A DNA stretch of 14,690 nucleotides from Microcella sp. (GTDB lineage: Bacteria > Actinomycetota > Actinomycetes > Actinomycetales > Microbacteriaceae). The stretch covers positions 1 to 14,690 of the forward strand of contig JAIWOM010000013.1 of the NCBI GenBank assembly GCA_020216895.1. Reading direction: 5' to 3'. The notes below the pieces were generated by a model, which saw only the letters and a program-made list of their open reading frames with translations, was not told where the DNA came from and made no database searches. Position 1 is the first letter of the stretch, and every line of letters starts with the position of its first letter. Of the stretch, positions 5,478 to 13,566 are shown piece by piece. Both the position numbers and the translations under genes were made by a program.

Positions 5478-7815
5478 GCATCGCCGCTCTGCTTGCCGCC
5501 CACGTCGGGAGCTCATCGATCGGCATCGCCTTGGCCGCCCACCACCCCTGGCCGTAGTGCACGCCCAGGTTGCGCAACTGCTCGGCGAGCTCCTCCGTCT
5601 CGATCCCCTCCGCCGTCACCGCCAAGCCGAGGGTGTTCGCGATGGACACGATGTCGCGGATGATCGCCGACTGCTGAGCGTCGAGCTGCGGGTCGGGCAG
5701 GAAGCTGCGGTCGAGCTTCAGCACGTCGAGCGGCAGCGCGTTCGCCTGCGCGAGACTCGAATACCCGGTGCCGAAGTCGTCAAGGGCAACGCGCACGCCG
5801 CGCGCCCGGAGCTTCTCCAGTTGGGTGAGCGCCCCCTCCCCGACGAGCAGCGCGTGCTCCGTCACCTCGACCACGAGAGAGGTCAGGGGGAGACCATTGC
5901 GTTCAGCGGCGTTGACCAGGTAGTCGGAGAGCGTCGGAACCGCCAGCTGGGCGGCGTCGAGATTGATCGACACCGCAAGCCCGTCGAGTGCGCCCTCGGC
6001 CGCGGCCCGCTCAGTACCCCAGGCCGTCAGCGTTCCGTCGATGATCTGCCACCCGAGCTCGACCGTCAGCCCCGCACGCGCGATCGCGGGCAGGAACTCG
6101 TCCGGGCGCACGAGCCCAACTCCGGGCCTGTTCCAGCGCACCAGAGCCTCGCACGCCGCGATCGCCCCCGATTCGAGGTCGATGATCGGCTGCACATGGG
6201 TGACGAACTCCCCCGAGCGGAGCGCCGAACGCAGTGCCGACTCCTCGCGCATCGCGTCGAGCAGGTGAGCGTCTCGGTCGGCGATGAAGTACCGCACGGC
6301 CGGTCGCGGCTCGGTCGCCTGCGCCGCAGCGAGTGCCGCGGCGGCGCGCTGCACGAGGGCATCCGGCTGCTGGTCTGTCGCCCCGTCGATGACGGCACCG
6401 ATCGTCGCCGATACGGCCACCTGCTCGCCCGCAACCTCGTACGTGCGGGAGAGCGCGGCCGAAAGCTTCGCGATGGCTTGCTCGGCAGCAGCAGAGGTCG
6501 CATGGGTGCCGACAACTGCGAACTCGTCGGCGGAAAGCCGCAGTACGTCCCCTCCGGGACGACTGTGCTGCACGAGGGTGCGCGCGACAGTGACGAGGAG
6601 GCGATCACCCTCAGCCGCACCGTAGGCGAGGTTGAAGTCGGCGAACCGATTGATGTCGACGAGGGCAAGTGTCACCACACGACGTGATCGGCTGCGGTGA
6701 GCCCGGTCAGTCGCGTTCGCCACCGCGGGCTGCAGGTGCTCGCGCTTGGGGAGCTGAGTGAGAGGGTCGAACCGACGAGCCCGGTCGAGGGCCTGCTCTT
6801 GGTGATCGCGCACGTGCACGAGGTTCAGGATTTCGTTGACGCGGTCGATGGCGGCGAGAACATCGTCATCGTCGATCACGCGGACATCCGCGTCTTCTGC
6901 ATTCGCCGCGAGGGCGGACGGAAGTTCGTCATGAGCACGCTCGATGCGCACCGGACCATGGGCGTTGTCCACGACGCGCACGATCAGACCGGGCATGAGC
7001 TCCTCCAGATCGGCGAGCGCGGTGCGCACAATGGTGGGAGCGTCGACCCCCGCTGTCACGGACTGACTCCAGGCTCCGGAATGGTCAGCGAGGCGCTGGC
7101 GGAATTCGAGCCGGCGACGAGCCTGATCGAGTCGGGCCGTCTCGGCCCGCAGCCTCTCAGAGGCATCGCGATACGTGGACCGGAGGTCGGTCGCGATCCA
7201 CCCTGCCAGCCCCACACCGAGCAGGATGATGACTCCCGCGAGGAGCGCCTGGGTCTGCTCGGTGATCGCTCGACGGTTGATGGCCTCGGCCGCACGTGTA
7301 CGGGTGATTTCCTGGAAGACCGTGCTGAGTTCGCGCGTGCGCACCTCGAACGCGTCCACGACATCGTCTGCTGCGCGGCGCTGATCGACCCGTTCCTCGA
7401 CGGCGGCATCATCGAGCGAGCGGACGAGGTCATCCATCGCGGCAAGGCTCGCACGGAAAGGCTCGTCGGTCAGCTCATACGTTGTGACGTCGGACGCTGT
7501 GCGCACCTGCAAGCGCTGACCCAGCAGGGCGCGCGCAATCTGAACGTCTCGCGCCGTGGCATCGCCGCGCGACCACCGGTCGAGTTCGATGATGAGCCCG
7601 AACGACTCCCTCTGCACGAAGGTCATCGCCGTGCCGTCGGCCTCCTCGCTGTACAGGCCATGCAGTTCGTCATCGTGTGCCGCTACCGAGATGACGGAGG
7701 TCAGGAAGAGTGCCACGACCGCGGCCATGAGAACGGCCAGCAACCCGTACTGCCGCCGCTTCAGACCGAGAAGTCGCCTGCCCGACACCGTGTTCTCTCC
7801 GCCCCCGGATTCCAT
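5464..7815 (-). CDS. Membrane GGDEF-EAL protein, DcpA-like c-di-GMP phosphodiesterase
   Basis: The 783-residue product has a membrane helix (about 23-46), an extracytoplasmic helical sensor of about 140 residues, a second helix (about 189-208), a coiled coil (215-245), a GGDEF domain (about 348-510) and an EAL domain (about 525-775). The GGDEF signature is SADEF (428-432): both glycines are lost, so cyclase activity is unlikely, though the domain could still bind nucleotide. The EAL domain keeps EAL 556-558, N618, E650-V-T-E653, D679-D680 in DDFGTGYSS, K700, E736 and Q756, so it should hydrolyse c-di-GMP. The ATG at 7815 is preceded by AGGGG, which overlaps the stop codon of the lipoprotein gene 8 nt away; a longer frame to 7863 lies inside that gene and was rejected. 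The tight pairing with a SUOX-fold lipoprotein resembles PruR-DcpA of Agrobacterium, in which a periplasmic pterin-binding protein controls a GGDEF-EAL protein. Confidence 0.9.
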   Translation of the reverse strand: MESGGGENTVSGRRLLGLKRRQYGLLAVLMAAVVALFLTSVISVAAHDDELHGLYSEEADGTAMTFVQRESFGLIIELDRWSRGDATARDVQIARALLGQRLQVRTASDVTTYELTDEPFRASLAAMDDLVRSLDDAAVEERVDQRRAADDVVDAFEVRTRELSTVFQEITRTRAAEAINRRAITEQTQALLAGVIILLGVGLAGWIATDLRSTYRDASERLRAETARLDQARRRLEFRQRLADHSGAWSQSVTAGVDAPTIVRTALADLEELMPGLIVRVVDNAHGPVRIERAHDELPSALAANAEDADVRVIDDDDVLAAIDRVNEILNLVHVRDHQEQALDRARRFDPLTQLPKREHLQPAVANATDRAHRSRSRRVVTLALVDINRFADFNLAYGAAEGDRLLVTVARTLVQHSRPGGDVLRLSADEFAVVGTHATSAAAEQAIAKLSAALSRTYEVAGEQVAVSATIGAVIDGATDQQPDALVQRAAAALAAAQATEPRPAVRYFIADRDAHLLDAMREESALRSALRSGEFVTHVQPIIDLESGAIAACEALVRWNRPGVGLVRPDEFLPAIARAGLTVELGWQIIDGTLTAWGTERAAAEGALDGLAVSINLDAAQLAVPTLSDYLVNAAERNGLPLTSLVVEVTEHALLVGEGALTQLEKLRARGVRVALDDFGTGYSSLAQANALPLDVLKLDRSFLPDPQLDAQQSAIIRDIVSIANTLGLAVTAEGIETEELAEQLRNLGVHYGQGWWAAKAMPIDELPTWAASRAAMLSGR

Positions 7816-7823
7816 GTGATCCC

Positions 7824-8357
7824 CTAGTCGACCACGGCGATCGTGCGGAGGCTCCAGTTCCACGCGTCGAGCAGATCGAAAGCGGGAGAGTCGGCGGCGA
7901 ACACGATGCGGATCGGCCCGCCCTGGTCCATCGGTATGAGCTCACCATCGCGGAGAACGGCAAGGAGAGCACCGTTCTCAGTCCACTGAGCGACCGTATC
8001 GGCGTACCGGTAATCATTGAGGGCAATCGTCTCAATGCGGGCGTCCGCCGCAATGCCGGCGGCGGACAGCAGGTCGGCGAGCGGCACCCCCGTGAAGCTC
8101 TGCTGCTCCTCGACGAACGGCTCGACGATGTCGATCTCGACGGTTGCGAGATCCTGCAATTCACCGTAGGTGAAGTCAACGGTCGTGCCGCCCTCGATCG
8201 TCAGCACAACCTCATCGGTCGCGGGTGGGTCGACGGCGAAACCGCCGTAGGCGCTCTCGCTCGACGGCTCTGGCGCTGGCTCGGCGTTCGAGGTGCACCC
8301 GACGAGTGCCAGGGCGACGACGGTCGTGGCGGCCATGAGGCGGAGGGAGGAAATCAT
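7824..8357 (-). CDS. PruR-like lipoprotein with SUOX (molybdopterin-binding-like) fold
   Basis: The 177-residue product has a lipoprotein signal: MISSLRLMAATTVVALALVG with a lipidated Cys at residue 21. A Pro/Ser/Glu linker leads to one domain resembling the molybdopterin-binding domain of sulfite-oxidase-type enzymes: a strand-rich VVLTIEGG, FTYGELQDL, SFTGVPLADLLSAAGI (86-102), IALNDYRYADTV, a DGEL turn, GGPIRIVFA (146-154), and a final AWNWSLRTIAVVD. No cysteine remains after the lipidated one, so the Mo-coordinating Cys of the enzymes is absent and catalysis is unlikely. A binding role fits better, as in PruR, the pterin-binding SUOX-fold protein acting with DcpA in Agrobacterium. Its gene ends 8 nt before the membrane EAL gene. 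Assignment to a pterin ligand is by analogy. The start has a GAGAG-type site upstream, and Met8 is a possible alternative. Confidence 0.75.
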   Translation of the reverse strand: MISSLRLMAATTVVALALVGCTSNAEPAPEPSSESAYGGFAVDPPATDEVVLTIEGGTTVDFTYGELQDLATVEIDIVEPFVEEQQSFTGVPLADLLSAAGIAADARIETIALNDYRYADTVAQWTENGALLAVLRDGELIPMDQGGPIRIVFAADSPAFDLLDAWNWSLRTIAVVD

Positions 8358-8405
8358 CGGCGTAACTCTCTTCTCGGGTTCGGACGGCGGGAACGGCGGG
8401 TCGGG

Positions 8406-10037
8406 TCAGCCGGGGTCGAGAGCCCGCACGACCGCACTTGCACCCCACGCGCGAAGGGTGTCGTCAGAGATCTCGGCGGAGGGTTCGACGATCACCAGCG
8501 GGGCGGCGGCGGTCTCAGCCAGAGCCGCGGCGAGTCGGGCGACCAGGCCGGCGGGGCTGGTACGGGTGAGGTTCAGCACGGCCTCGTGGTCAAGACAGAG
8601 AAGGGTCGGGGCGACCTGCGCGATCATCCGCAGGTCGCCGGCGTGTCCGGCACCGATACCACCGAGCGCAACGGTGACGAGACCGAGCGCCCGCAGCTCG
8701 TCCGCCACCAGTCGAAGTTCGAGGGACGAGGGCTGGGCATCGACGAGCAGCGTGATGCTGGATGCGGGCTGCCGCTCGCGCAGCGCATCGACGAGCTCAG
8801 CCAGGACACCATCGCGGGCCCACCCGCGGCCGCGCGGTTCGAGGACGAGCACGGCGGGGCGCTCGCGGTCGATCCCTCGCAGTGCATCGAGAACCGTGTC
8901 GGCCGCCTCCCCAGCGTGGGCCGTGCAGAGCTCTCCGCGCAGCACCACGTGCGCGCCGGCGTCGACGGCATCGCTGAGCGGCACGAGCGGCAGTGCACGT
9001 ACGGGGGCACGTCCGCGCTCGACCTCTTCAGGAACCGCGCGGCCGTCGAGCGGGTCGCGGACGAGAATACGCCCGCCGGCATCCTGCATGGCGATGCCGC
9101 CGCCGATGCGCTTGGCTTCGTACATGAGACCGTCGGCGGTCGCGATGATCGATTCGAGGGTCTCGCCCTCCGGCCACAGCGCGACGCCGGCGCTCGCGGC
9201 GACGGCCACGACCGCGCCCGACTCGAGCACGAGGTCGTGCGAGACGGCGCCGATGACCCGCTGCGACAGCGACACCACCGAGGCCTCGTCGAGAACCTGT
9301 TCGGCGACGATGACGAACTCATCACCGCCGAGTCGGGCAACGAGGTCATGGGGTCGCACTTGGGCGATGAGCCGCTGTGCGGCCCCGACCAGCACCTCGT
9401 CTCCAGCACCATGACCGTGCGCATCATTGACGGCCTTGAACCCGTCGAGGTCGAGGTAGACAACGGCTCGCAGCTGAGACCCGGTCGGCCGCTGAGCAGC
9501 CAGTTCCTCGAGCCCAGCGCGATTGAGAAGCCCGGTCAACGGGTCGCGCAGGGCTCCGAGCCGCAAGGCGTCGCGCTCCCCTTCCTGCCGGATCAGGGTC
9601 GGCAGCAGCGCCGCGCCGGTGCGCAGCGCCTCGATGCCGTCGGGTGAACGGCGCTGGGTCGAATCGACCGCGAAGACCAGACGGAGGTCGAACGGTCCGA
9701 CCCCGGCGACATCGACAACGATCAGCTCGTCCACACCGGCGGCGGCGAAGTCGTCAGCGATGGCGCGCGTGCAGCGCACCTCTGACACCGGGACGATCGC
9801 GGGAGCGGGATACCGTTCCGTCCCCGGGTCGACGGGGTCGACCGGGTCGGTGTGCCGGCGCAAGGGGTCAAGGGCGGAAGGTGCCGCATCGGACACCCGC
9901 CAGGGATCGATGACCATACCGCGCTCATCGACCCAGGCAGCGCGCGCAGCCCACCACCCGCGTTGCGCGAGAAAATCATCGAGGAATGCCGCGACGAGCT
10001 CGCGCGAGCGGTTCTGGGTCAGGCGGTCACGATACAA
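8406..10037 (-). CDS. Diguanylate cyclase with N-terminal sensor-like and degenerate EAL-like domains
   Basis: The 543-residue soluble product begins at a TTG codon fixed by GGGGGGAGG 6 nt upstream, overlapping the response-regulator gene by 11 nt. Residues 1-150 form an unassigned, possibly GAF-like sensor (RGWWAARAAWVDERG ... ELIVVDVAG ... DLRLVFAVD). The GGDEF domain (about 163-318) is complete: RDPLTGLLNR, YLDLDGFKAVND, RLGGDEF with GGDEF at 237-241, and the inhibitory-site motif RPHD at 228-231. It should make c-di-GMP and be product-inhibited. Residues about 345-543 follow the order of an EAL fold (ITLLVDAQ ... ELRALGLVTVALGGIGAGHA ... LLCLDHEAV ... APLVIVEPS) but have no EAL triad, no DDFGTG acid pair and no catalytic Lys or Glu, so no hydrolysis is expected. 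It lies third in the five-gene operon, 48 nt before the lipoprotein gene. Confidence 0.88.
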   Translation of the reverse strand: MYRDRLTQNRSRELVAAFLDDFLAQRGWWAARAAWVDERGMVIDPWRVSDAAPSALDPLRRHTDPVDPVDPGTERYPAPAIVPVSEVRCTRAIADDFAAAGVDELIVVDVAGVGPFDLRLVFAVDSTQRRSPDGIEALRTGAALLPTLIRQEGERDALRLGALRDPLTGLLNRAGLEELAAQRPTGSQLRAVVYLDLDGFKAVNDAHGHGAGDEVLVGAAQRLIAQVRPHDLVARLGGDEFVIVAEQVLDEASVVSLSQRVIGAVSHDLVLESGAVVAVAASAGVALWPEGETLESIIATADGLMYEAKRIGGGIAMQDAGGRILVRDPLDGRAVPEEVERGRAPVRALPLVPLSDAVDAGAHVVLRGELCTAHAGEAADTVLDALRGIDRERPAVLVLEPRGRGWARDGVLAELVDALRERQPASSITLLVDAQPSSLELRLVADELRALGLVTVALGGIGAGHAGDLRMIAQVAPTLLCLDHEAVLNLTRTSPAGLVARLAAALAETAAAPLVIVEPSAEISDDTLRAWGASAVVRALDPG

Positions 10038-10707
10038 GACTGGCCTCCCCCCTGCTGGAACTGCGCACGCGGATACGGCCAGACTGCCAGAGCCGAATCG
10101 CCTCGACCCGCGGGTTGGAGTCGCGGCTGGTGTCAAGGCCGAGCACGGCGTACAGACGGACAAGAAGGCTCTCGGCGGCGCGCACCGAGGTGCCGCGCGC
10201 CTCGGCGAGGGCCCGCGTCGTCGCGCCAGCGGCGAGCATCCGCAGCACCTGCGCCTGGGCCGCATTGATGATGATGACCGCCTCATCATCGTGCTCTGAC
10301 GCTTCAAGCTCAGAGCCGGTCATAGCCGCGTGAACAGCATCGACAATCTGGTCGACCGACCGCACCATCGACTTCACGAGGTAGACGACATCCTTCGGCA
10401 ACAGGTTTCCGTCGGCGACGGCGAGTTCAGGAGACCGGTGGTTCGACAGCACGACGCAGGCGACCCAGGGGCGCTGCCCCCGTACCTCGCTGATGAACGC
10501 AGCACCCGACTGTCCGTCGGTGAAGTTGAGATCGCAGATCAGCAGGTGCGGATCGACATCGCCGAGCACAAGTCGCGCCTCGTCGGGCGACGAGGAGACG
10601 ACAACGTCATGACCATGAAGGCGCAACCCGTCACCGACAAGAGCGGCGATGAGCGCGTCGTCGTCGACGACGAGGATCCGCCAGCAGCTAGGCGAACGAT
10701 CGGTCAT
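10027..10707 (-). CDS. Response regulator, REC plus LuxR/NarL-type HTH
   Basis: The 226-residue product starts MTDRSPSCWRILVVDDD. The receiver domain (about 9-130) has acidic residues D15-D17, the phospho-accepting D59 in ICDLNF, S88 in VVLSN and K112 in YLVKS. The output domain (about 145-212) resembles a LuxR-type helix-turn-helix: AQAQVLRMLAAGATTRALAEARGTSVRAAESLLVRLYAVLGL, with the usual trailing AIRLWQSGRI. It lacks some standard residues and is a divergent member. The ATG at 10707 overlaps the kinase stop codon as ATGA, with AGGAG upstream, so kinase and regulator are translationally coupled and very likely form a pair. Its DNA targets are unknown; the 18-bp motif upstream of this operon and of the synthase gene is a natural candidate. 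A longer frame to 10890 runs inside the kinase gene and was rejected. Confidence 0.88.
   Translation of the reverse strand: MTDRSPSCWRILVVDDDALIAALVGDGLRLHGHDVVVSSSPDEARLVLGDVDPHLLICDLNFTDGQSGAAFISEVRGQRPWVACVVLSNHRSPELAVADGNLLPKDVVYLVKSMVRSVDQIVDAVHAAMTGSELEASEHDDEAVIIINAAQAQVLRMLAAGATTRALAEARGTSVRAAESLLVRLYAVLGLDTSRDSNPRVEAIRLWQSGRIRVRSSSRGEASLVS
10044..10052 (-). promoter_or_regulatory. Ribosome binding site GGGGGGAGG for the TTG-start cyclase
   Basis: On the minus strand GGGGGGAGG lies 6 nt before TTG 10037, still inside the end of the response-regulator gene. No ATG or GTG start with similar spacing exists in the cyclase frame near the overlap, so this element is what supports the TTG start and coupled translation. 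Confidence 0.65.
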
Positions 10708-13424
10708 GCGCGGACTCCTCTCGGGTCGCGGTCGAAAGCGGTGTGCAGTGCCGTGAGCAACGCCGACGTGGTGAGCGGCTTGACGAGGAATCCGGAGCAT
10801 CGCGCGCGCACCTCCTCGGGGATCGATCCGGCATCCTCGCGGCCGCTCATCAGCACGACCGGCTGGGATGCTCCCGTCACCATCAGCCATCGGACGAGGT
10901 CGACACCGTCGCCGTCGGCCATCGTGACATCGCTGAGCACCACATCGACCGGTGGAGCGGCCGCCAGTTGACGCTGCGCCTCGTCGCCGCTGGAGGCGAC
11001 GACGACGCGATACCCGTGGTCGACGAGCAGCTGGCGCACGAGCCCACGGATCGCCGGTTCGTCATCGACGACGAGCACTGTGCGGCCGTCGCCGCGCGCG
11101 GACTCGGCATCGACCGCGATCGGGGTGGAAGGCGCCGCCACCTCATCGACCGGCAGCGTGAGCGTGAATCGCGAGCCCGTGCGACCGTCACTGTCGACGT
11201 CGATCGAGCCGCCGTGGGCGCGGATGATCGCCGCGACCATGGGCAGGCCGAGCCCGGTGCCCTTGCCGACGGGTTTGGTGGTGAAGAACGGCTCCCACAG
11301 GCGGGCCATGACGTCGGGGCTCATGCCGTGCCCGGTGTCGACGATATCGACGACCAGAGAGCGGCCGCTGGCGTCCTCCCGCGGTTCGAGGCGCGCATCC
11401 ACCATGATCGTGCCGGGCGCCGTGATGGCATCGTTGGCGTTGCTGATCAGATTCGCGAGAACCTGCAGAAGCTGCGTGGCGTCACCGATGACGACGGTGC
11501 CCGCGGGCGGAGGCGTGACCGTGAGCGCGACGCCGTCGGCAAGGGTCTCGCCAACCATGCGCTCGAGCTCGGCAAGGAGCGCCACGACGTCGACGCGGTC
11601 GGTGCCGCTCTCGACCCCGCGCGCGAAGGTGAGCACCTGCCGCACCATCCCCGCCCCGCGCCGGGCGGCCGTCTCGATCATCTCGGCAGTGTCTGCCTCG
11701 GGGCTGCCCGCCAGCGTCTGCCGGAGCAGCTGCGCCGCCAGGGTGATGGGCGTCAGCACGTTGTTCAGGTCGTGCGCGATACCGCCGGCGAAGGTGCCGA
11801 GCGACTCGAGGCGCTCCGCCCGACGCAGGGCCTCCTCACGAGCGAGCTCCTCAGTGACGTCGACGCTCACCGACAGGATCGACTCCGGCGCACCGGACTC
11901 GTCGCGCATGAGCTGCCAACGCGAGGCGATGATGAGATCGCGGCCGTCGTGGGTTCGCACCGCGATGTGGCCGGACCAGTGACCATGGGCGAGGACGGCC
12001 TCGGTCGCCTGCGCGCGCCGTTCGCGATCGACGTTGAGCAGCTGGTCTGCAGTGGCGCCGATCACGGTGTCGGCATCCCAGCCGTAGAGAGCGATCGCGC
12101 CAGCATTGGCGTAGCGGATGCGGTGCTCGAGATCGCGCACGATGATGGCATCCCTCGAGATGTCGAGAAGTCCACCCAGGGTGGCCAGCTCCTCCTGCGC
12201 CTTCTCGTAGGCCTGCCGCGCCAGCTCGGTCTCCGTGATATCGCGCAGGTGCACGGCGAGGCCCTGGCCGGTCGGGTACGCCGTGACGTCGATCCAGATG
12301 CCGCGCTCGGCCCACCAGCCCCGCGCCTGCACGGTCGACGACTGTTCGACCGCATCGCGGAACGGTCGCTCGAACTCGCTCCCGACGATCTCGGGCATCA
12401 CGGTCCACAGCGACTCGCCGATGATGGCGGCGCGGTCGCGGCCGACAAACTCGACCATCCGGTCGTTGACGAAGCTCACGTGCCATTGCTCATCGATGAC
12501 CGCGAAGCCGTCGGTCATGGCGTTGACCGTGCTCGACAGCAGCTCCTCGACGGCGACGCGCTGCCGCTGCTCGACGACAACCGCAGTCACATCGTGCGCG
12601 GCACCGCTCATGACGCGGTTTCCGTCGGGCGAGCTGGAGGAGACGCGTCCGACGAGCCGCAGGTGACGTTCGGTGCCCGTGGAGGCACCGCCGGGGAGCA
12701 ATGGGCCCGCTGCAGGGGTGCGTCCTCTTTCCAGGACGAGCGCAACCGTGATGTCGAGGGTGCGCTGCTCCCGGGCGCACCGCTCCAGCGAGCGCGCCAG
12801 GCGGGCTGCGTCCGCCCTGTTGAGCATGGCCGTGAGTGAGACGAGATCATGCGGTGTGCGCCCGCGCAGTTCAGGAAGCTCCCCGGACCAGCCGAGTGCA
12901 CCGGTCGCGAGGTCCAGTGTCCAGCCCACCACTCCGGCGACCCGGCTCGCGAGTTCCAACAGGGCAGTGTCGCGCTGGCGGTCGCGCTCGGCCTCGGATG
13001 CTTCGCTGAGGTTCTGCGTGATAACGAGGGCCCCGACGACGGTGCGATCGTCGTCGAAGAGCGGCACGAAGGTGATCGCGAGGTCACACGGCTCGCCCGA
13101 GCGCTTGATGCCGTCGGCACGCGCCCGCACCCCGTCGCCCGCGAGCATGTCGTCGATCGCTGCCCGGATTCGGCGACGTTGGGCAGGCACGACGACATCG
13201 ACCATCGGTCGGCCGAGGAGCTCACTCCGGCTGTATCCGGTTCGACGGCTGAGCGCGAGGTTGCCGTCGACAATGACGCCCTCGGCATCGATGACCATGA
13301 CGCCGTCGTCTTGGCTGTCGGCGAGGAAGCTATCGAGCCGGGCAGCGTGCAGTGCACGGAAGACGGGATGCGAATCGCCGCCATCGGTCAGCGCGTGCCA
13401 CTTCTCGTAGGCGAGCGGCATCAT
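10704..13424 (-). CDS. Soluble hybrid sensor histidine kinase with four PAS domains
   Basis: The 906-residue product has no membrane helix. Four PAS modules are visible: PAS1 about 32-140 (VMVIDAEGVIVDGN ... GALVITQNLSE), a more divergent PAS2 about 152-283 (GWTLDLATGALGWSGEL), PAS3 about 292-398 (GFAVIDEQWHVSFVN ... HLRDITE) and PAS4 about 410-527 (AIIVRDLEHRIRYAN ... SVDVTEE). The kinase core has phospho-His H551 in GGIAHDLNNVL, N-box NLISNANDAI (658-667), G1 DTGHG (696-700) and G2 GKGTGLGLP (720-728). A C-terminal receiver (about 782-895) has D787/D788, phospho-accepting D832 and K882. It would sense a cytoplasmic signal and pass phosphate to its own receiver and probably to the response regulator encoded next, with which it shares an ATGA overlap. 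Two adjacent ATGs open the gene (13424 and 13421). It is the first gene of the five-gene operon. Confidence 0.92.
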   Translation of the reverse strand: MMPLAYEKWHALTDGGDSHPVFRALHAARLDSFLADSQDDGVMVIDAEGVIVDGNLALSRRTGYSRSELLGRPMVDVVVPAQRRRIRAAIDDMLAGDGVRARADGIKRSGEPCDLAITFVPLFDDDRTVVGALVITQNLSEASEAERDRQRDTALLELASRVAGVVGWTLDLATGALGWSGELPELRGRTPHDLVSLTAMLNRADAARLARSLERCAREQRTLDITVALVLERGRTPAAGPLLPGGASTGTERHLRLVGRVSSSSPDGNRVMSGAAHDVTAVVVEQRQRVAVEELLSSTVNAMTDGFAVIDEQWHVSFVNDRMVEFVGRDRAAIIGESLWTVMPEIVGSEFERPFRDAVEQSSTVQARGWWAERGIWIDVTAYPTGQGLAVHLRDITETELARQAYEKAQEELATLGGLLDISRDAIIVRDLEHRIRYANAGAIALYGWDADTVIGATADQLLNVDRERRAQATEAVLAHGHWSGHIAVRTHDGRDLIIASRWQLMRDESGAPESILSVSVDVTEELAREEALRRAERLESLGTFAGGIAHDLNNVLTPITLAAQLLRQTLAGSPEADTAEMIETAARRGAGMVRQVLTFARGVESGTDRVDVVALLAELERMVGETLADGVALTVTPPPAGTVVIGDATQLLQVLANLISNANDAITAPGTIMVDARLEPREDASGRSLVVDIVDTGHGMSPDVMARLWEPFFTTKPVGKGTGLGLPMVAAIIRAHGGSIDVDSDGRTGSRFTLTLPVDEVAAPSTPIAVDAESARGDGRTVLVVDDEPAIRGLVRQLLVDHGYRVVVASSGDEAQRQLAAAPPVDVVLSDVTMADGDGVDLVRWLMVTGASQPVVLMSGREDAGSIPEEVRARCSGFLVKPLTTSALLTALHTAFDRDPRGVRA

Positions 13425-13521
13425 GGCTGTGCTTCACGCTCGGGAGAGTGGTTGGTCACGGTGCGTCGACTCCGGGTTCGGGTAGGTGAGCTGTCCGTCG
13501 CGAGGTGCTCCGGTTCTCCAG

Positions 13522-13539
13522 TGTGCGCTTTGCGTCAAT
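13522..13539 (+). promoter_or_regulatory. 18-bp shared motif, copy 2 (TGTGCGCTTTGCGTCAAT)
   Basis: This matches TGTNCGCWTTGCGWCARY. It lies 98 bp upstream of the kinase ATG. Read on the minus strand it contains TTGACG, a possible -35, but no matching -10 stands at the right distance. Confidence 0.55.
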
Positions 13540-13566
13540 GTTCGCCAAATGGGGGACATGGAGGGA

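Noticed and set aside
7816..7863. Longer EAL-protein start at 7863
   Set aside because: It lies inside the lipoprotein gene and has no ribosome site; AGGGG before ATG 7815 fits.
10743..12839. A 698-codon open frame on the plus strand
   Set aside because: It lies antisense to the kinase, whose minus-strand frame shows continuous, ordered PAS, kinase and receiver motifs. The plus-strand product is rich in Arg, Asp and Gly with no domain, a typical high-GC shadow frame.
13520..13550. GACGCAAAGC on the minus strand (and GGGCAAAC at 3053-3060 on the plus strand) recalls the conserved core of GEMM c-di-GMP riboswitches, which would fit the locus
   Set aside because: The two GEMM halves do not occur together at the right distance in either place, and the expected flanking stems are absent. 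The GACGCAAAGC stretch is explained by the 18-bp motif, whose other copies do not keep the riboswitch bases.
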